64,000 nucleotides of DNA from Chlorops oryzae (lineage: Eukaryota > Arthropoda > Insecta > Diptera > Chloropidae): contig CM035809.1 in NCBI GenBank assembly GCA_020466095.1, positions 24,502,455-24,566,454 on the forward strand, in the 5' to 3' direction. Made by a program: the position numbers and the translations under genes. Every line of letters begins with the position of its first letter. Position 1 is the first letter of the stretch. Below are positions 46,293-57,504 of the stretch, piece after piece. The notes beneath the pieces are model-generated. The model had not been told where the DNA came from. It worked only from the letters and a program-made list of their open reading frames with translations, and did no database searches.

Positions 46293-46447
46293 TACTGTTA
46301 AGAAAGAGTCAACAAGGGACACTTCTAAAAGATGAAGTCTTTTCAACTCCTAAAAAAAAAAACCCAACAGACAAGTAAGACTACCAATTTTCGGACTCTG
46401 GAGAGCCATCAATTGAAGCAGTATACAGAAAAATTTTGAAAAATATT

Positions 46448-47224
46448 CAGCCCGATTCTGAATATTCCCAGGGAATTTACTTTTCTCGATAGTAAACTTC
46501 TTCTTTTTCAAATATTTAGGGGAACAAATTTGATGGGGAATGGGTATTTGACCCATTCCCAAAGTTTTCCTTTCCTTATCTATTTAAAAAAGGAGAATTT
46601 TAGTCTGAAGAAAAGTAAATTTTTTATACCTACCTACAATTTTTAGTTTTCAGTAATTTTTCCTGTTTGATTTTGTTACTTATGTTTTTTCGTTTTTTGT
46701 TTTTGTTTTTTATTTATTTTTATTTTTTAATTATTTTTGTTTTTTATTTAATTTAATTTTTTATTTATTTTAGTTTTTATTTATTTTTATTTTTTATTTA
46801 TTTTTAATGTATTTTTATTTATATCATTTATATTTTTTTTTATTTATTTTTTTTTTATTTATTTTTATTTATTTTTATTTTTTTTTATTTATTTTTTATG
46901 TATTTTTATTTACTTTTATTTAATTATATTTTTTATTTATCTTTTATTTATTTTTATTATTTATTTATTTTTATTTTTTATTTATTTTTATTTTTTATTT
47001 ATTTTTATTTTTTACTTATTTTTATTTTTTATTTATTTTTTTATGTATTTTTATTTTTATTTATTTTTTATTAATTTTTATTTTAGTTTTATTTATTATT
47101 TATTTTTATTTTTTGTTTATTTTTATTATTTATTTATTTTTTATGTATTTTTATTTTTTATTTATTTTTTTTTTATTTTTTATCAAGAAAAGTAAATTCC
47201 CCGGGAATATTAAGAATCAGGCTG
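46448..47224. mobile_element. CAGCCC-ended MITE, copy III, interrupted
   Basis: The ends CAGCCCGATTCTGAATATTC and, inverted, CAGCCTGATTCTTAATATTC belong to the same family as 11362-11578 and 28597-28825. Interior TATTTGACCCATTCCC and GAGAATTTTAGTCT also match. A 563-bp insert plus a 14-bp duplication interrupts it at 46622-47198; without them the MITE is 200 bp. AATATT lies on both outer sides, possibly as an extension of the inverted repeat. Confidence 0.75.
46622..47184 (-). mobile_element. microsatellite-carrying retroposon-like insert, copy 1
   Basis: Exact direct repeats AAGAAAAGTAAATT (46608-46621 and 47185-47198) flank the insert, which sits inside a MITE whose intact copies lack it. 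Read on the minus strand it is a long AAATAAAAAT-type microsatellite, then a unique module of about 70 bp containing AACAAAATCAAACAGGAAAA and CTGAAAACTAAAAATTGTAG, then a short A-run. A 14-bp target duplication with an A-rich 3' end is what LINE-driven retroposition leaves. No pol III boxes or open frame were seen. The K/F/Y-rich frames here are repeat translations. Confidence 0.7.
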
Positions 47225-49099
47225 AATATTTTTTTGTTTTTCTTTTTTTTTTTTATTCAAAAAAGATTGTGAATCAAATCCGAAAAATCCCGGAATTTAT
47301 TTCTAATTGAAAAGACTTTTCAATCAAAATTCTCCCACAATTTTTATCTCTATTCTTTCACCACTCGAACCTCGGGGAATGTCAGTCCGTCCAAACATAT
47401 GTTTTCTAATGGCGAAGCTGCCAAAAAAGACCAACCAAAAAATAGAAGAAATGCCACGTAACCCATTCGAATTTAAAATTCACTGAGCATGTAATATTGA
47501 CATATTGAGCAGACGTGTGAAAAGTGAAGCACGACAGAGTGGAAAACATAAGACCAAAAGTCCCAAGACATTAGGGTTGACGAAGGAACCAAAAAAAAAA
47601 AATTTTAAAAAAGATGAAAAATAAAACAGAATGAGTCCGCCAGAATAAAATAGAAAAAAAGGGAACCCCACGAATTGGGGAAGCGCGAGCATAAAAAAGG
47701 CAAGTCGAAACGGAGTCAACCGCAAGCCACTTCATTTTGTACTTCACGAAAATGAAAAACCATTTTCGTGTGCAGTGAGCCCAGAGTGTAACGCGTCTGG
47801 AGTAATTGTCATGTGTTGTGACAAACCACAGCACAGCTAGAACAAACCAAAAAAAGAATATATATATATATATATAATATATATATATGTACCAATATAT
47901 ATAATAATAAAACTGAAACACAACCAGGGACACATGCTCTTTTGCTAGTCGAAGCTTTAAAAAGTAAAAATGATAGAAAAAATGATGGGGGCAAAAAAAA
48001 AGAAAGAAAAAAAAAAAGAAAGTCAAAATAGAGCTCTGTGAACCCTTCCCGCTGGAGACAACAGGGCATGCCATCACGTAATCACGCGCATATGAAAATG
48101 AAACGAACGCAATTGGGTGGCAACGCTGGTCTGCTGTTACGAGACAAGAGAAGGTGGGGCTCCTGTGCGACATGGGTGTCTTGGGCAACATTTTCTAATA
48201 ACGCTAGGGCGTCACGTATTAATGCGATGTTTGTATCTTCATTTTACCCGTTGGCATTTTAATGTTTTCTCTTCTCTTTCCCTTCGATATTGGACGGGAT
48301 TTTTTTTTTGCTTCCTCATCTTCATCTTCTTTTTTGTCTTCTTACTATTTTCCTCTAGGACGATTACACACGATACCGGAGAAAGGCGAACCGGCAGGCA
48401 GGATATAATGTACCAGGCACAGGCACAGTGTGTTATAAAAGGCAGCAGGAAGAAAATACTACAGGAAGGCAATGCCTAACAGGAAGCATGCGTAAAAATG
48501 CGGTAGACGTGTTGAAGTTTTTACAAAGATACGAGAGACGACGAGTTCCGTTCCGTTCTATTCGGTTTGGTTTGGCTCACTCCCATCGATATTGTACAAT
48601 ACATGCGAATAACTGTATGTATATACATACCTACGTATGTTTGAGAATGCTCGAGGCGTTCCTTAGATGGGAAAATGAAGATTCCAACTAAGAAACCTGC
48701 TGCTGCAGCGCATGTTGAAAGCTTCATTTAAGATTTTAATAAAGTAATCTTATTGTGCCGTCCCAACACGTTTTACATTTAGCGGAAGGAAGTTTTCCTT
48801 ACCACTTAGAATGGCAGATGTTTAAATTTCTTGAACATTCTTAAAGGCGTTTTAGCATACACCAAAGCTGATTCGGTAGGAAACAGATTTGCTTTTAAAC
48901 GAAAAGCATAATTGGTATAGGCTTTTTTTTTGGGCGGTTGAATGAGTAAATAATTAAGTGGTAAGAAGTCTCCTCAATTTCACTGATTCATTGATGGGTC
49001 AATTGATGTCTGGGGAGTAATCTAAGCAATGCAAGTACGTATGCTTACGTTTCAGTTTGATTTTTTTAAATAAGATTTTTAAAATTTTTTATAATTTTG
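47225..49099. other. no gene recognised; (TA)n
   Basis: An alternating TA tract lies at about 47859-47889. The 206-codon minus-strand frame at 47571-48191 is F/Y/I-rich and spans A-runs and the TA tract, so I do not call it. CATACCTACGTATG-type repeats lie near 48619-48640. Confidence 0.5.
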
Positions 49100-49646
49100 T
49101 TTTTTTTTTTTTTACCAACCTAAAATTTTTAGTTTTCAGTAAATTTTCTTGTTTGATTTTGTTATGTTTTTACGTTTTTTCGTATTTTATTTTTTGATTT
49201 ATTTATTTTTATTTTTTATTTATTTAAATTTTTTATTTATTTTTATTTTTATTTATTTTTATGTATTTTTATTTATTTTTATTTATATTATTTTTATTTT
49301 TTAATTATTTTTAATTATTTTATTTTTATTTTTTATTTATTTTTATTTATTTTTTATGTATTTTTATTTAGTTTTATTTATTTTTATTTTATTTTTATTT
49401 TTCATTTATTTTTATTTTTCATTTATTTTTATTTATTTTTATTTTTTGTTTATTTTTATTTTTTATTTATTTTTATTTTTTATTTATTTTTATTTTTTAT
49501 TTATTTTTATTTTTTATTTTTCATTTATTTTTTTTAATTTTTTTTTATTTTATACTTTATTTTTATTTTTCATTTATTTTTATTTTTCATTTATTTTTAT
49601 TTTTTATTTAGTTTTATTTTTTTTTAATTTTTTTTTTATTTATTTG
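49100..49646 (-). mobile_element. microsatellite-carrying retroposon-like insert, copy 2
   Basis: Starting with a T-run (49100-49113), the module AAAATTTTTAGTTTTCAGTA and TTGTTTGATTTTGTTATG matches the same part of the 46622-47184 insert at most positions. It is likewise followed by several hundred bases of TTTATTTTTA repeat. Read on the minus strand the order is microsatellite, module, poly(A). Flanking AT-rich sequence hides any target duplication and the far boundary. Confidence 0.6.
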
Positions 49647-50650
49647 AAATGTTTCTTTTATTGATAAGTATTTGTTTTTTATTTATTTTTTATTTATATT
49701 TGTTTTTTATTTATTTAATATCTTTTATTTATTTTTATTTTAATTTTATTTTTTTATTTTTTTTTTTTAATATATTACTTTATTTTATTTCCATTTAATT
49801 ATTTTATTTCATTGCTGATTCTGTTTTTTACTTATTTAAAAATTTTTTTTTTATGGCTTTTATTTTCTTTTTTTTTAAGGGTTTTACTTTAATGTTTTAA
49901 TTTCTATTCGATTTTTATTTTATATTATTTTTTTTTAATTTTTAAAAATTTTTATATTTTGTTTTTATATTTTTTAAATTTAGAAAAAACTTTGTTTCAT
50001 TATTTTTTATTTTGTTAAGTTATATTGTTTATATTTTCTTTTGATTTTTATTATTCTAGTTTTTATTCTCTTATTTTTTAATCTTTGTTTTGATTTATTA
50101 CTTTTAATTCGTTATATTTTTTAATGTTTTCTTTTTATTTTTTTTTATTTTATCCTTTTCAGATTTTATAACTCCTTATTTTTTGGATATTAAGCATTTA
50201 ACACCGTACTATGGACCTTATTAATTTTTTAAAAATTTATTATTGACCACGCCCACTCTGTTTTATTTAAGTTTTTATAAGAGATGCACAATAGAGATCA
50301 GTTTCGATGCTTGCGGGCCTTAACATCAAAACTTTTAGCCTCCCTTTTACTCACTCGCCCGTTTTTCACATTTTGGAATATCTTCAAATTAATTTAAATA
50401 AGTATCGAACTTCCCATACAACCAATTGTGTACACACAAGTTTTCAGTTAATCTTGAATAAGATTCGCTCACTAAGTCGTTCCTAGTTCCTGGCAAGTCC
50501 GCCGATGAAGCTAAAATTTGCCTTAAAAAAGCTTCTTTAAAAAAAGAAATCTCCCGTTCGGAGTCGGAGTTAAACTGTAGGTCCCACTCTGTCTTCTAAA
50601 GCGATACAAACACCGACAGGTCAAGCGACAGGTCGGCAATTTTATTGCAG
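49647..50650. other. AT low-complexity then unique sequence, no gene
   Basis: T-rich to about 50200, then ordinary sequence containing CCACGCCCACTC near 50249. No coding sequence recognised. Confidence 0.5.
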
Positions 50651-50664
50651 CATAGTTTTAGATC

Positions 50665-51333
50665 CATGGTATCGATCTTTTGGGTACCGGGACATAGCGA
50701 CATTGAGAGAAATTGTGAGGCAGACGAACTTGCTAAGATGGGCACATTGCTTTCGGATATCTTCTTTTCCAACATCAGAGTTCCACTGGCAACAGTGAAA
50801 CTCCTCATAAAACAATCATACCTCAACCTAGCAAACAACCGCTGGGTCGCAGAAGATTCCTGCTGGGTCACTAGACAAATCTGGCCGTCTCTGAATAAGA
50901 GACGCACCAGAGATCTAGTAGGACTAAGCAGTGTCTCCATTCACCAGACGGTATCAATACTCACCGGTCACTGCCTTTTCGGCAGACATGCAACAGGACT
51001 AGGTGTCCCAACTAATGATTTTTGCCGAAGCTGTCGCTCAGAGGAGGAGGAGGAGGAGGAGGAGGAATCTATCCTTCACCTCATGTGTCAATGCCCGGCC
51101 CTAGCAAGAAGAAGATTGACTCTTTTAGGGTGCTCCTTCTTCATCAGTCTCACCGGGCTGTCTGAAATCAAAGTTACGGACATTGCTCGGTTCATCAGGA
51201 AGTCCAATTGGCTTCCCCATTAAATCGTAAGGGGAAAGTCGTGTCATCTTGTGGAATCACAATGGGCCAACCTACTGTGCCTACATGAGCAATCAGCTGC
51301 CACTGCTACCTACCTACCTACCTACCTACTACC
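50665..51333 (+). mobile_element. 5'-truncated non-LTR retrotransposon with 14-bp target duplication
   Basis: The direct repeat CATAGTTTTAGATC occurs at 50651-50664 and 51334-51347, marking a 669-bp insertion. The insert encodes the end of a reverse-transcriptase polyprotein (RNase H C-terminus and tail), then a 3' UTR of about 110 bp ending in a (CTAC)n tail (about 51305-51330). A tail of short tandem repeats instead of poly(A), together with an RNase H domain, fits the I/LOA/R1 side of non-LTR elements. I cannot fix the clade. Relatives lie at 19.6 kb and 46.24 kb. Confidence 0.85.
50666..51223 (+). pseudogene. RNase H domain end and C-terminal tail of non-LTR polyprotein
   Basis: The 185-codon frame begins at the truncation point with IFWVPGHSDIERNCEADELA, the last RNase H motif with its conserved H, N and D residues. 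About 100 residues later comes a cysteine/histidine cluster, CRSC followed by a run of nine glutamates and HLMCQC, resembling the C-terminal zinc-binding motif of such elements. The glutamates come from a (GAG)n tract that may have expanded. Endonuclease and reverse-transcriptase parts are absent, so the fragment cannot act alone. The ATG at 50666 is an internal methionine, not a true start. Confidence 0.85.
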
Positions 51334-51347
51334 CATAGTTTTAGATC

Positions 51348-52146
51348 TTTTCTAAAACGAATCTCTCAACTTTCAATGAACACAAGATAATATCTCCCTT
51401 GAATTGAGGAGAAATTTTTTCTACATATCCATACTGCAACTATTTTTCTCGAAAAAATCCCCCCTTAATTTAAAGCAGCTTTGAAAGAGAGAAAACACAA
51501 AATTAAAGCGCGCTTTTAGGCTTTAAACTTTTTCCATCTTCTCCTTTATGCGCCGCATAAAAACCGTGCTTATTTACATAAAACTCACTCACAAAACCGC
51601 AGTCATAAAAATCCTCTCTAATACCATATGGCCCGGCAATGATAATAATGGAAAACTCTAAATATATATTACAACACGGAATACAGCAACAAAAAACAAG
51701 TATAATAGCAACAATAATAACATCACAACAACAACAACAACAGCAGCAACAATAACTGTTGGGCAACAACACACAATATCAACAGTTTGCAAAAAACCTT
51801 GAACTGTTGATAGGGAGCGAAAAGATGTAAACGCAACGCGAAGGCTGTCCAATGTTGAGTAAAAAGGGGTAGCGAGTGAGCACACAACAGTGGGAGGATG
51901 AGGAGGAAACTGGGACAGAAAAAGAGGTGGAAAAAATTCAACAGGAAATGTGGGCGAAGTGACGACATGCCATGATAAGAACAACGATGGCGACGGTGTG
52001 GTGGTGATGGCATGTCGGAGGACGGCGAAGAGACACACCAGAAGATAGACAAAAGAGTTAAAATCAACGTCGCCCAACGACAGTAGTTGGCGGTTGGTTT
52101 CTGGATTCCCGCATTCTTTTTGGCATTGGCGGACGTAAAAAACAAA
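51348..52146. other. no gene recognised; (CAA)n
   Basis: (CAA)n/(CAG)n lies at about 51725-51755. Overlapping minus-strand frames at 51503-52173 are rich in V, L, C and F, mirror these repeats and show no domain. Confidence 0.5.
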
Positions 52147-52148
52147 TA

Positions 52149-53434
52149 TTAGGTGTAGTAAAAAGAAATCCATTATTTTTGCATTAAATTGAGGGCTTTA
52201 TTTAAGATAGTTAGAATGACCCGATTTAGGTCAAATATGCGCCGTTTTGTTCAATAACTTGTTGCCATTTTAAAGGTAATTTCATTATGCCTCTCTCATA
52301 GAAGCCCTCGTTCCTATTAGCAAAAAATTGAGAGTCGAATTTCAGAAGCCTCTCTTGAAGCGAATGTTTCACCAGCAAAATTGTTCGCCATGGACAGGAA
52401 CAGATGGTAATCACTTGGTGCCAGGTCCGGACTATAAGGTGGATGCAGAAGAACCTCCCAACCAAACTCCCGGAGCTTCTGGCGAGTCACTATCGATGTG
52501 TGTGGCCTGGCGTTGTCCTGATGGAACACAATTCCTCTCCTATTGGCCAAAGCTGGCCGCTTATGGGCGATTGCTTCCTTCAGACGGTCCCATTGTTGAC
52601 AGTAGAGTTCCGAGTTAAGAGTTTTGCCGTATGGGAGCAGCTCGTAGTAGATAATTCCCTGCCAATCCCACCAAACACACAGCAAAACCTTCCTGGCCGT
52701 CAATCCTGGCTTGGCCACCGTTTCCGCCCGTTCACCGTGTTTCGACCACAACCGTTTTCGCTTGACATTGTCGTAAGTGACCCACTTTTCATCACCAGTC
52801 ACCAACCGCTTCAGAAATGGGTCGATTTTATTGCGGTTCAGCAGCGATTCGCAGATGGAAATTCGGTCTATGAGGTTTTTTTGCGTTAACTCGTGTGGCA
52901 CCCATATATCGAGCTTCTTTGTGTATCCAGCCTTATTCAAATGGTTCCAAACGGTTTTCTGTGCAATCTTTAGCTCTTTTGCAATCGAAACAGTGCTAAC
53001 ATGACGGTCGGACTCGATAATTTCCATGATTTTATCGACATTTTCGACAATTGGCCTTCCAGTGCGTGGTGCATCCTTGACATCGAAGTTACCGGAACGG
53101 AATCGACGAAACCAAAATTGCGCATGATTGGCTGTTACAGTATCAGGTCCATAAACGCTATTCACATTTTCAGCCCCCTGGCTTGCGTTTTCTCCCTTAT
53201 CGAAGAAAAACTGTAAAATGTAGCGAATTTTCTCTTTGCTGATGTCCATCTTTGACAAGCTCTCAAACAAAACTGAATCAATCAATCAAAAAAGTGTCAA
53301 AAAAGCTTTTTTAGTAGGAACTGTCATCTTTCTAATGCCCCCTAGCGGAACACGATCGGACTTATACAACGCGAGATGCAGATAAATAACGCCATCTATT
53401 GAAAAAATAATGGATTTCTTTTTACTACACCTAA
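52149..53434 (-). mobile_element. mariner transposon, copy 2 (frameshifted)
   Basis: The 1286-bp element has TA duplications (52147-52148, 53435-53436) and perfect 32-bp inverted terminal repeats starting TTAGGTGTAGTAAAAAGAAA. It is oriented opposite to copy 1, about 36 kb away. Both repeats appear intact, so it could be mobilised if a matching transposase were supplied in trans; that is inference. Sequence similarity to copy 1 is high along the whole length (about 97-98% by eye), and the defects in the two copies are different. Confidence 0.95.
52226..53249 (-). pseudogene. mariner transposase, 2-bp deletion near C-terminus
   Basis: The ATG at 53247-53249 opens a frame with no stop through residue about 303. 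It contains the helix-turn-helix region, WVPHEL (116-121) and all three catalytic aspartates D153, D245 and D280. A 2-bp loss near 52332-52334, relative to copy 1, shifts the frame and ends it at 52317-52319 after a few wrong residues. The lost tail is about 33 residues; its original stop is at 52226-52228. The upstream open frame extends to 53285 but there it begins at TTG. A protein truncated after the catalytic core might be folded but is unlikely to be fully active. Confidence 0.93.
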
Positions 53435-55260
53435 TATGTACAGAAGAAGAAGCGAAAGGCTACAGACAGACGGGCAAAGACACACTAACACACACACACA
53501 GAGTGATCTCATTGAGCGGAAAGAGGAAATAACACGCGCACGCACAGCGAAGGCAGTTCGTTCATTTTTATTTATTTTCTTTTCATTTCTTTTCCGTTCC
53601 TATACACTTCTCCCTTATATTTTCCCCCCTTTCATTTTCGTTGCAAAGTAACCGTAAAAATAACTTTGCATTAAATGAAGCATAGCGAGATATGTGAGTG
53701 TTTATTGTGGCGCACGAAGAGAGAAGCAAAAAAAGGATCAGAAAAGCAAAATGGAGGAAGTGTGTGAACGGAAACGGAAACACGTCATTTCGTAATGTTT
53801 TCAGCTTCATTTTCACGCCTTATCTTCGCAGCAAGGCAAGCAGTTTTTTTTCCCGTACGTTGGTCTTTTTTTCTCCCTCTCTACAAGTTAAACACTTCAT
53901 TTTTTTCCCCACTATCTTGTAACCCTTCATTTTATTTTATTTTTCTAACAACTTTTCGACATGTTAGGGCCACACTTCGATAGCAGGAAAAACCTACGTG
54001 TGAGGACATGCCATCAGATATGTCGAGGAAGTTTGCACACTGTTTTTTTTTCTCCCCCTTAAAGTTCTTTTTCATTTTCGGAATTTTCATCATTTCCATC
54101 AATTTCCATGTGATGTGGTCGCCAGTTATTCGTGTTCTACTTGTAAATTTCACAATTCCTCCTCGATGGTTGAAGACAAGCGAGAAAGAGAATAAGAGAG
54201 CGAGAAAGAGATAGATGATCGGGAAAAATGAACGAACGAAAAATGTGTCCGTAATTCACACTTCCCGAGCAGATTGAATTTTAAAAGCAATTTACGTGTA
54301 ATATTCTCCCATTGCCCAGAAGCGCACAGTGGTTATTTGCTAGCAAAAAGTTCATTTTTCGACCAATTGATTTTTTGGAAAACCCGTAGGATGTCACATA
54401 AAGATAAATTACTGAAGCTTTTAATTGAATTCAGTGTTTCATTAATGGAAAAAAATCCCATTTAAAAAAAATTTTATAGATACTTTTAGGCTAAGCGATT
54501 GTAATGACGTTCATGGGTGATGGGCGTGTCCGATTTTGATGAAGATTTCAGGACCTTTTTGCCTTGTTGATAGTAAGCTGTGTGGAAAATTTTTCGACAA
54601 TATTAACTATGTAAAGGAAACTAATCGAATTTAATGAAAAATCATTTATGGGTGAGGTAGTGGTCGTGACCGATTTCGATGAACCTACGGTTTTTTTTCT
54701 TTCTTTTTTTTCTTAATTCAATTAAAATAAATCTCGATGCCAAGTTACATTATTCTAGTAGCACTTCTTCTAATTTTGTGCCAAGAAATATATGGAACCC
54801 AACCACTGTGCGGCGCAATGGGGTCAGGCGGAAAAAGACAACCAACAGTTCATCGGTTTACCGAGCCAACCAGACCTCATGAACCTCAGTGAATGGTTGA
54901 GAAGACATAAGGAAATTGTGTGTGTGTGTGTGTGTGTGTGCAGCATGTGGTGGTTCGATTGCGATAGGTTCGAGGGGTGTCAGTTTCGCTTGGTATCACA
55001 GATAATTAAGACATCAATTTAGGGCGTTGGTCAGCAAGATAATGGAATTGTGTTAGACAATTTCAATTAAGGCCCTTCTTTCAAGGTTGTTTTCAATTCA
55101 ACTTGGTTCTGAGAAACATTCAAATTGATTTGTTGTCAAAAAGGTAATGTGGTTTCGATTGAAGTAACAACAACAACAATATTTATGATATGATAAGAAA
55201 TATTGTTTACATATGGAATGTTTCCGAGGACTGAAATCAAAGGGAATAGTGTTATTTTCA
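53435..55260. other. no gene recognised; (GT)n
   Basis: A (GT)n run lies at about 54917-54940. Two similar phrases near 54525 and 54670 (CGTGTCCGATTTTGATGAAG and CGTGACCGATTTCGATGAAC) are a diverged direct repeat spaced about 145 bp. No coding sequence recognised. Confidence 0.5.
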
Positions 55261-55348
55261 ACCAAGCTCCCATAAGCGGCCTTTTTGTCCGTTTATGAGA
55301 GAGATGTCCTTTTGTGGAGGCTGTCCTCAAATAGAGCTGTATTCACTG
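55261..55348. mobile_element. partial P-type TA MITE, copy P5
   Basis: CCCATAAGCGGCC, TTTTTGTCCGTTTATGAGAGA and a right end GAGCTGTATTCACTG followed by TA resemble the internal and right-end sequence of P1 and P3. A clean left end was not found, so the copy is truncated or decayed. Confidence 0.5.
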
Positions 55349-55350
55349 TA

Positions 55351-57502
55351 TATAAAATACTGCGATTGAGTGAAGAAACAATAAGAAAAAATTTCAAATA
55401 TTTGCGTCATCAATTTTAAAAGTCATCAGACTACAAAATCGTTAAATCACCCCGGATCTAATTATAGAGATCATTACATTAATTCAACCTTTCGAAAATG
55501 ATTTCGTTTTGCTCGACTTCCAAATTCAAATCAATAAAACGCACAAAGTCCCCACAAAAATGTCTTTTACCTTTCTCGAAACGAGTTTGAACACTTTGGC
55601 ATCCATTCAAGATGTAAAGATTCTTATCAGAAAAATAATATAAAAAAAAAAAATAAAATATTGTATTATATCTGAAATTAAAACACACGCGTTCCTTAAT
55701 TAAATGAAGTAGCAGCAAAATTCCTCTTGAATTTCAGCAATCAAAGACTCTCGCATAATTTTGATCAAAATAAATAGATTTTTTCGTTTTAGTTGACAGA
55801 TGGCCGATTCGCCTAAAGCAAGTTCCTAAACGGCGATTTTAAATAAAAATAAAGGAAAATATAAAAAAAAATAAAAAAATAAAAAAAAATTAGAAAAATA
55901 TAAAAAAAATATTTTAAAAAATTTAAAACAATAATAAAAAAAAATTTAAAAAAAAAATAAAAAAAATATAAAAAAATTATAAAAAAAAAAAAAAATATAA
56001 AAAAAATTATAAATGTTATTAATGGGAAACAAATTGCGACAACATGTTGCACAGCAAAGGTCGACGCACCTAGAAAAGAATGTTGCCAGCTGAATAGATG
56101 AATCGCTGAATCGGTGAATCGCTGAATGAGACGAAATAAATAAAAGATAAAGTGAGATATTTTTCCATTATATTTTTTTCTTCTGTTTTTGCTTGAAAAT
56201 GGAAAATGGAAAATGGAAAAGTTGATTTAAATTTTGTGCTGATCTGAGCTCTGAGATCTTAAGTCGCCTCCTGATGTATGCGGAAGTCAAAGCCAAGAAT
56301 GCTGTTCAATCTTGTTCAACATGTTTGCTTGCTGCAGCAGCAACACGTTCTGTGCAACAAAAAAACTGGAATTTTTCACGAATTTCCTTATTTCTTTTGA
56401 AATTTATATTTCGCAATTTTATTCTAATTGCTTTGAAAGGAAAATAAAGTAAATAAAAAATAAAGAGGAAAGGAAAACAAAAAGCGGACGGAGCTGGAGA
56501 TTCGTTGTCTCCGATTGTAGCAGGCAATTTATTCCAAGAGATTTACGAGCCTTTTTCTTTTTTTGCTTTGAATTTGTTGCAAGGATTTTTCTTTTGTGAT
56601 TTAAGTGCGCAGTTTTTGAAATATATTCTTGAAGGAACAAAATATGTATTCAAAGTGAGGCGTTGCTTTTTCATACAGAACGTGGAGGATTATGGATAAC
56701 AAGAAAGTATTTTTTTTTTGCATGTCATTGCCTTCGCCACAATTACACTTCAGGTATTTTTCTAAGCTCCTGCGGGGGTATATGTCTAAGATGTCCGAGT
56801 TTTATCCATAACTGGTCGTTCTCTTGTGCGAATTTGGGCAATATCCGGACGATTTATCCCTATTCTACATCCCTGCCGTCACAAACATAGACAGATCAAC
56901 TTTTAATATTCTTGATCAAGATTCTAAAAGTAAGATTTTGACATTCAATTACATCCCTAAATAAGGCCAACAAAATGGGGGCATCTTCATATCATAAATA
57001 TCTTATAAGTAGCACACTAAAAGTGGATGATATTCCCCAAGGGGAGTCAACTCAATACAAGATCAACCCCTGTTAAAAAATAAACATGACTCGAGCCGGC
57101 TTTACAAAAAATGTTGACAGATTTCAATGTCGGAATTGATTGACTTGATCGTTTCTTACTTTCTATAAATCTTTGTAGCTGGATTTGATTAATTTTGACG
57201 TATTTTTTTTTTTTGGACTTAATTTACTACAGTGGGTTCACGATTGCGCGATCTCACAAAAAAAAAAATTATAGCGACTCTCTCCAGATCTGTCAGAAAT
57301 TTTAAAAATTTCAGAAAATTTTTTATAAATGGAAAGCGTCACTGTTGCCGGTTTTTAGGGGATTTGTGTATTGAATTTATCAAAATAAGACACAAATACT
57401 ATTAAATTTGATTCTGATTTCTTCTGAAAACCAAAAATTTGTCCCATAGACTTTGTCTTATCACTCTTCCAAATGACCAAAAATTCCCCTTGCTTTAGGG
57501 GA
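55351..57502. other. no gene recognised; A-rich tract
   Basis: An A-rich tract of (AAAAATATAAAA)-like units lies at about 55840-56016. GAATCGCTGAATCGGTGAATCG-type short repeats occur near 56099-56127, and AAAATGGA repeats near 56197-56217. No gene recognised. Confidence 0.5.
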
Positions 57503-57504
57503 TA

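Noticed and set aside
47571..48191. 206-codon minus-strand open frame
   Set aside because: Composed largely of F, Y and I runs created by A-runs and a TA tract on the plus strand; no domain and no codon pattern of a real gene.
49356..49664. 102-codon F/Y/I-rich frame
   Set aside because: Translation of the TTTATTTT microsatellite.
51658..52173. 171-codon minus-strand open frame
   Set aside because: Overlaps (CAA)n on the opposite strand, giving V/L runs, and overlaps the end of mariner copy 2; no recognisable motif.
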